Part shown: positions 60,699 to 64,000 of the stretch, piece after piece
Layout of the letters: every line of letters starts with the position of its first letter
Numbering within the stretch: the first letter of the stretch is position 1
Assembly (NCBI GenBank): GCA_025201375.1
Contig: JAIWZP010000008.1
Location: 496,001 to 560,000 of the forward strand
DNA from: Gongronella butleri
Lineage: Eukaryota > Mucoromycota > Mucoromycetes > Mucorales > Cunninghamellaceae
Direction of reading: 5' to 3'
Length of the DNA: 64,000 nt
The notes under the pieces: model-generated
The model's input: only the letters and a program-made list of their open reading frames with translations
What the model was told of the DNA's origin: nothing
The model's database searches: none
Position numbers and translations under genes: made by a program

Positions 60699-62198
60699 AT
60701 GCACCACCACCCACCCCACAGCAACAATGACCCACCCGCGTCGCCACTGGCGCCTATAGCCTCGGAAGCCGCTGCACAGACGCTCTGTTTCAATTGTCAA
60801 ACGGACACAACACCATTGTGGCGCCGCGATGAGAGCGGAAACACCATTTGCAACGCGTGTGGCCTTTATTACAAGCTGCACCATGTGCATCGACCCATTA
60901 GCATGAAGCGGTCTGTGATTAAGCGGCGGAAAAGGTACAGCATGATCCACGGCGCGTCTGTGCAGGGGCATCATCAGCAACAACAACAACAGCAACAGCA
61001 GCAGCAACAACGGGCGTCGCATCCTTCGCACCACTCATCGTACGCGACAAACAGCCATCCATACGCGTCCTATTCGTATCCGACGACGCCTACGACACAG
61101 CATACATCCATGGACACTGGTGGTGACGCGTATGACGCGCATGGCATGCATGACATGCATCGTCGGCGGTCGTCGTCAGCGTCATCGGCATATCACCATG
61201 GCAACAGCTTCGCGATACCCACCGGTTCGCACCCGCGCGATTCAAACAGCGGCAATTTGGCGACCGGATTCCATTTTGCGCCTACAGGGCCAAATGCGCC
61301 TTCTGGGTCCTCCAATACTGGAAGCGTGCTACCCACCTTGCGCACCCTAATGGATGCCATTGAAACATCGTCATCGGCGCCGCCAAGATCCGTCGATCAT
61401 GATCCGTATCAGTCGGCATTCACGCAATACACGCCAACAGCATCATCTTCCATGATGGGCTCGGCATTCCAACCCGCCATCTCGTCCATTGGCAACGCCA
61501 CAGCCACAACCTTGCCCACAGACACACACTCGCCCACCCACACCACGGCAACTCACCCAACCATTCGTGAATTGCTCGAATCCGGCAAATTGCGTGAAGC
61601 CCTCGAGTCAAAACGCGACGCGCTTCAATCTGAAATCCGCCAAATCGATACCTTGCTCTCGCAATTGCGATTACCCGCCGTTGCGCAACACGTCGCCTCC
61701 ACATCCCCTTCCTCCTCCTCCTCCTCATTGGCAGCTGGCCTCCTCGCACACGCCACGTCATCGTCTCCTAGTCCAGCGCCTACACACACCCATTTGAATG
61801 CCATGACCATACCCGCGACAAACACAGCAACATCCCTCACGCCGCGCCAACAAGAGCAAATTTTACAAGCATTGCAACAGCAAGTGCCCTCCACGTCATC
61901 TTCGTCATCAGCAGCTGCGGCATTGACCACGTCGGCCACGTCCCTGTCAGCATCATCGGCCTCTCAACCTTCATCGTCACAAATTGGTCCTGTGCTCGCA
62001 TCAATTCTCATGCTAGGCGCCGCCGCCACTGCTGGCGAGCGACATCACCACGATAGCCGTGCCTCCGTCACCACGCAAGCAACCAATCTGGCCTCTTCCG
62101 CGTCTTTCACCGTGCCCGCCACATCGCTACGCCACACCGCCAATGATGCACGCTTCCAATTGACAAATGTCCACCCATCCACGTCACAGCCCCCTTGA
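60699..62198 (+). CDS. GATA-type zinc-finger transcription factor
   Basis: Intronless, 1500 nt, 499 aa. It has one GATA finger near the N-terminus: C30 and C33, then 17 residues, then C51 and C54 ([18 protein letters not shown] and [13 protein letters not shown]). The basic tail that follows, [15 protein letters not shown], is of the kind seen next to the second finger of fungal iron-regulatory GATA factors (SreA/Fep1/Sfu1). No second finger or inter-finger cysteine region is present, so iron control is only a possibility. A poly-Q tract (about 60976-61011), long Ser/Thr/His-rich disorder and a coiled coil near nt 61555-61680 ([20 protein letters not shown]) follow. The start chosen is the ATG before HHHPP; an upstream ATG at 60519 is in frame. 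Confidence 0.9.
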   Translation: MHHHPPHSNNDPPASPLAPIASEAAAQTLCFNCQTDTTPLWRRDESGNTICNACGLYYKLHHVHRPISMKRSVIKRRKRYSMIHGASVQGHHQQQQQQQQQQQQRASHPSHHSSYATNSHPYASYSYPTTPTTQHTSMDTGGDAYDAHGMHDMHRRRSSSASSAYHHGNSFAIPTGSHPRDSNSGNLATGFHFAPTGPNAPSGSSNTGSVLPTLRTLMDAIETSSSAPPRSVDHDPYQSAFTQYTPTASSSMMGSAFQPAISSIGNATATTLPTDTHSPTHTTATHPTIRELLESGKLREALESKRDALQSEIRQIDTLLSQLRLPAVAQHVASTSPSSSSSSLAAGLLAHATSSSPSPAPTHTHLNAMTIPATNTATSLTPRQQEQILQALQQQVPSTSSSSSAAAALTTSATSLSASSASQPSSSQIGPVLASILMLGAAATAGERHHHDSRASVTTQATNLASSASFTVPATSLRHTANDARFQLTNVHPSTSQPP

Positions 62199-62935
62199 AA
62201 AAAAAAGCCTCCGTCCCTTGTCATTCAGAAAAATAAATATAAGATAAAATAAAAAAACAACAAACATTTGATATCAGTTGTTGTACAAAAAAAAAAAAAA
62301 AAAAAAAAAAGGTGTGTCAATGGCCAAGCGCTGTGCAGCGAAAAAAAAAAAAAAAAGATATGAACGGTCGCCGCTTTATCACAGATAAAAATGGCACGAC
62401 ATGCTATCAGTTACCTGCCATTTTAGCATTGGCCATTCACATTTCACTTTGTTGTGCTGATTCATCTTGACAATCTCGACGTATTCGCCCAACGGACTGC
62501 GCCGATCTCAAGTTGACAAGAGATGTAATTGATCGTCTTTGCTCTGGGTTTGTTGGATCATCAGCCTGAATCATCTCGTCTGCGGTCGATCACAAAAACA
62601 GGGCTACAGTAATGCTCCAACAGTCAATTTTTACAGCAAAACGGACCGCAAGCAAATGTGAACTAACCCATTTGGGTACAATTTTGCATCCCTCTTTCAT
62701 GAAATCCAAACAAAAATCGACAGCCATCCCGACTAGCTATTACAGAAGATTACCACCCTGTCGGTTTCTGACGATTTTTGAACAAGATGAGTAAAATGCA
62801 AAAGGTCGCAAATTATTTTTCATCCATGGCCTTCGATATCATAGCACCTAGGTTTGTTCTGAGCATCGTTCCTCCTCGCTTTAAGGAGCAATAGTGCAGC
62901 TTGGATAAGAGTGTTTAATTGTATAGTAATATTGC
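62199..62935. other. 3' flank and gene-free sequence
   Basis: AATAAATATAAG at about 62231 is a likely polyadenylation region for the GATA gene. A 25-A run lies at 62286-62310 and a 17-A run at 62341-62357. No gene is seen. Confidence 0.5.
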
Positions 62936-62939
62936 TGTA

Positions 62940-64000
62940 AGGTTTTCGGCATTTTCGAATCCAAAAACAAAAAAAAATCGTGCGGGTCTGCGATGAGCAC
63001 TGGGCTACAGTATACTGTAGTTTAGCTGTGACGCAGGTTTCATTGGCGGGCAATTAGGCTGTAAAAATTTTTCTAGGGGCATAGCAGGACAGCAAATTTT
63101 GAAAAACACGCTCTTTGGTTTTTATAAGGTGCATGTGTAAGTTTTTGTGCAGCATAGCGCGACACTTCAGGCATTGAAATGATAGCACGCGTCAGTTTCT
63201 GTCCACTGAGATTGAATCATGGACGGATCAAGCATTTATTTGTACAGTATGATATGCAAAATCCATCCAAAATGAATGATATTTGTGCGATTTTACATTT
63301 TCCCGGGCACTTTTGCCGAGATACTGACTGATTTTTTTTCACGCTTGCGAAAGTCCATATTTATGAATACAGTATGGAAAGAAGACAGGCAGAGCCGAAA
63401 GAATACAGTATGATACCGCTACAGCATTATCAATTCATCATGTCTGCCGAACCAACATCGAAATGCGAGATTTTAGAGTCATTGCACACCAACTCGCCGA
63501 GATCTCGGTGATGCGATGATGTCTCCAAAACACAAGTGCTTTTACAGTATCCTCTTTTATCACAGATTCATTTGAGATACTGCAACTGTACTCGTGCGTC
63601 GTCGATACGTAAGTTGTTGTTGGGCGCTTGGGCCCTATCATACAGTAGATAGTCGCGTACGACGCTGCTTACAGAATGGAAATGAATAATTTACCACCCA
63701 TTTTGCAGGGCGCGTCGTCCTCCAGATCTTGTTCGCCGAGTCCTGCCTACGTATACAGTATTTGAGCTAGAGGATGCTGAACACGAAAAGCCGGCGATGT
63801 CAAGTTTTTTCCCAAATCATCGCTGGGATCACTCATCATCAATAGTCCTGAGAACTCTGTAGCTAGCTCTCGAAGTATTTTGTGGATTGAGATAAAACTG
63901 GCACCATTCAAAAGAGCGAGATAATACGTTCGGACGTCATTTCTGGATTGTTTGTTTGGCCGATGCGCAACCTTTGTATGTACAGTACAGTACTGTACCG
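62940..64000. repeat. Repeat island: R1 3' part and R3 copies
   Basis: 62940-63210 matches the last third of R1 (shared 'gctgtaaaaa.tttttct', 'gaaaaacacgct', 'gcattgaaat'). 63430-63620 matches the left end of the window ('aactcgccgaga', 'cacaagtgcttttaca', 'gattcatttgaga'). 63695-63850 matches 44480-44700. 63860-63970 matches 15555-15660 ('tattttgtggat', 'gtcatttc.ggattgtttg'). TACAGTA strings are frequent (63003, 63245, 63368, 63403, 63545, 63640, 63750, 63980). Confidence 0.7.

Overview
This window is from a filamentous fungus. Every gene I can reconstruct has a fungal or general eukaryotic counterpart: a KRE2/MNT1-type mannosyltransferase, a Boi-type SH3-SAM-PH polarity protein, an alternative NADH dehydrogenase, a GATA factor, prefoldin subunits, CMC4 and NFU1. 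Almost all genes are split by short introns. Intron density, micro-exons and gene content fit an early-diverging fungus (Mucoromycota-like), but nothing here fixes the species. All exon coordinates were derived by hand from GT/GC...AG boundaries and reading-frame continuity. In each spliced model the exon lengths sum to a multiple of three, but single boundaries could be off by a base.

Layout. 1-773: degenerate repeats. 774-11947: four minus-strand genes (Boi-like SH3/SAM/PH/CH scaffold, F-box/WD40 protein, DUF1765-type protein, small bZIP-like protein). 11948-17017: gene-free island of ancient repeats. 17018-27026: an 8-TM membrane protein, a CaMK-type kinase, CMC4 and NFU1 sharing one divergent promoter, prefoldin subunit 4, and a nine-exon cytochrome P450. 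27719-29275: a Ser/Thr-rich single-pass surface protein. 29276-32963: repeats. 32964-35014: alternative NADH dehydrogenase. 36202-40021: a large kinase-like protein with two AT-hooks. 41585-44071: a cytochrome b5/acyl-CoA dehydrogenase fusion. 44072-47107: the largest repeat island. 47108-53344: prefoldin subunit 3, KRE2-like mannosyltransferase, adenosine kinase and an MFS transporter. 53345-57135: sparse repeats. 57136-62198: a VC0807-like membrane protein, an STK16/ENV7-type kinase and a GATA factor. 62199-64000: repeats again.

Functional themes. Mitochondrial genes (NFU1, CMC4, NDE-type dehydrogenase) and proteostasis genes (prefoldin 3 and 4) sit among signalling and cell-surface genes. 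There is no secondary-metabolite cluster, operon or recognisable intact transposon.

Most interesting signals. (1) Many introns in unrelated genes share one plan: A-rich 5' part, a CG-rich ACGCGT-type core, and a pure T tract before AG. This could mean introner-like elements or a selected intron fold. (2) A family of decayed elements roughly 1 kb long is confined to the gene-free islands. (3) TACAGTA/TACTGTA palindromes are concentrated in some of those islands. (4) Unusual proteins include a kinase-like protein with AT-hooks, a Boi protein with a C-terminal calponin-homology-like domain, a 119-residue bZIP-like protein, and an acyl-CoA dehydrogenase whose likely catalytic glutamate is encoded by a 14-nt micro-exon.
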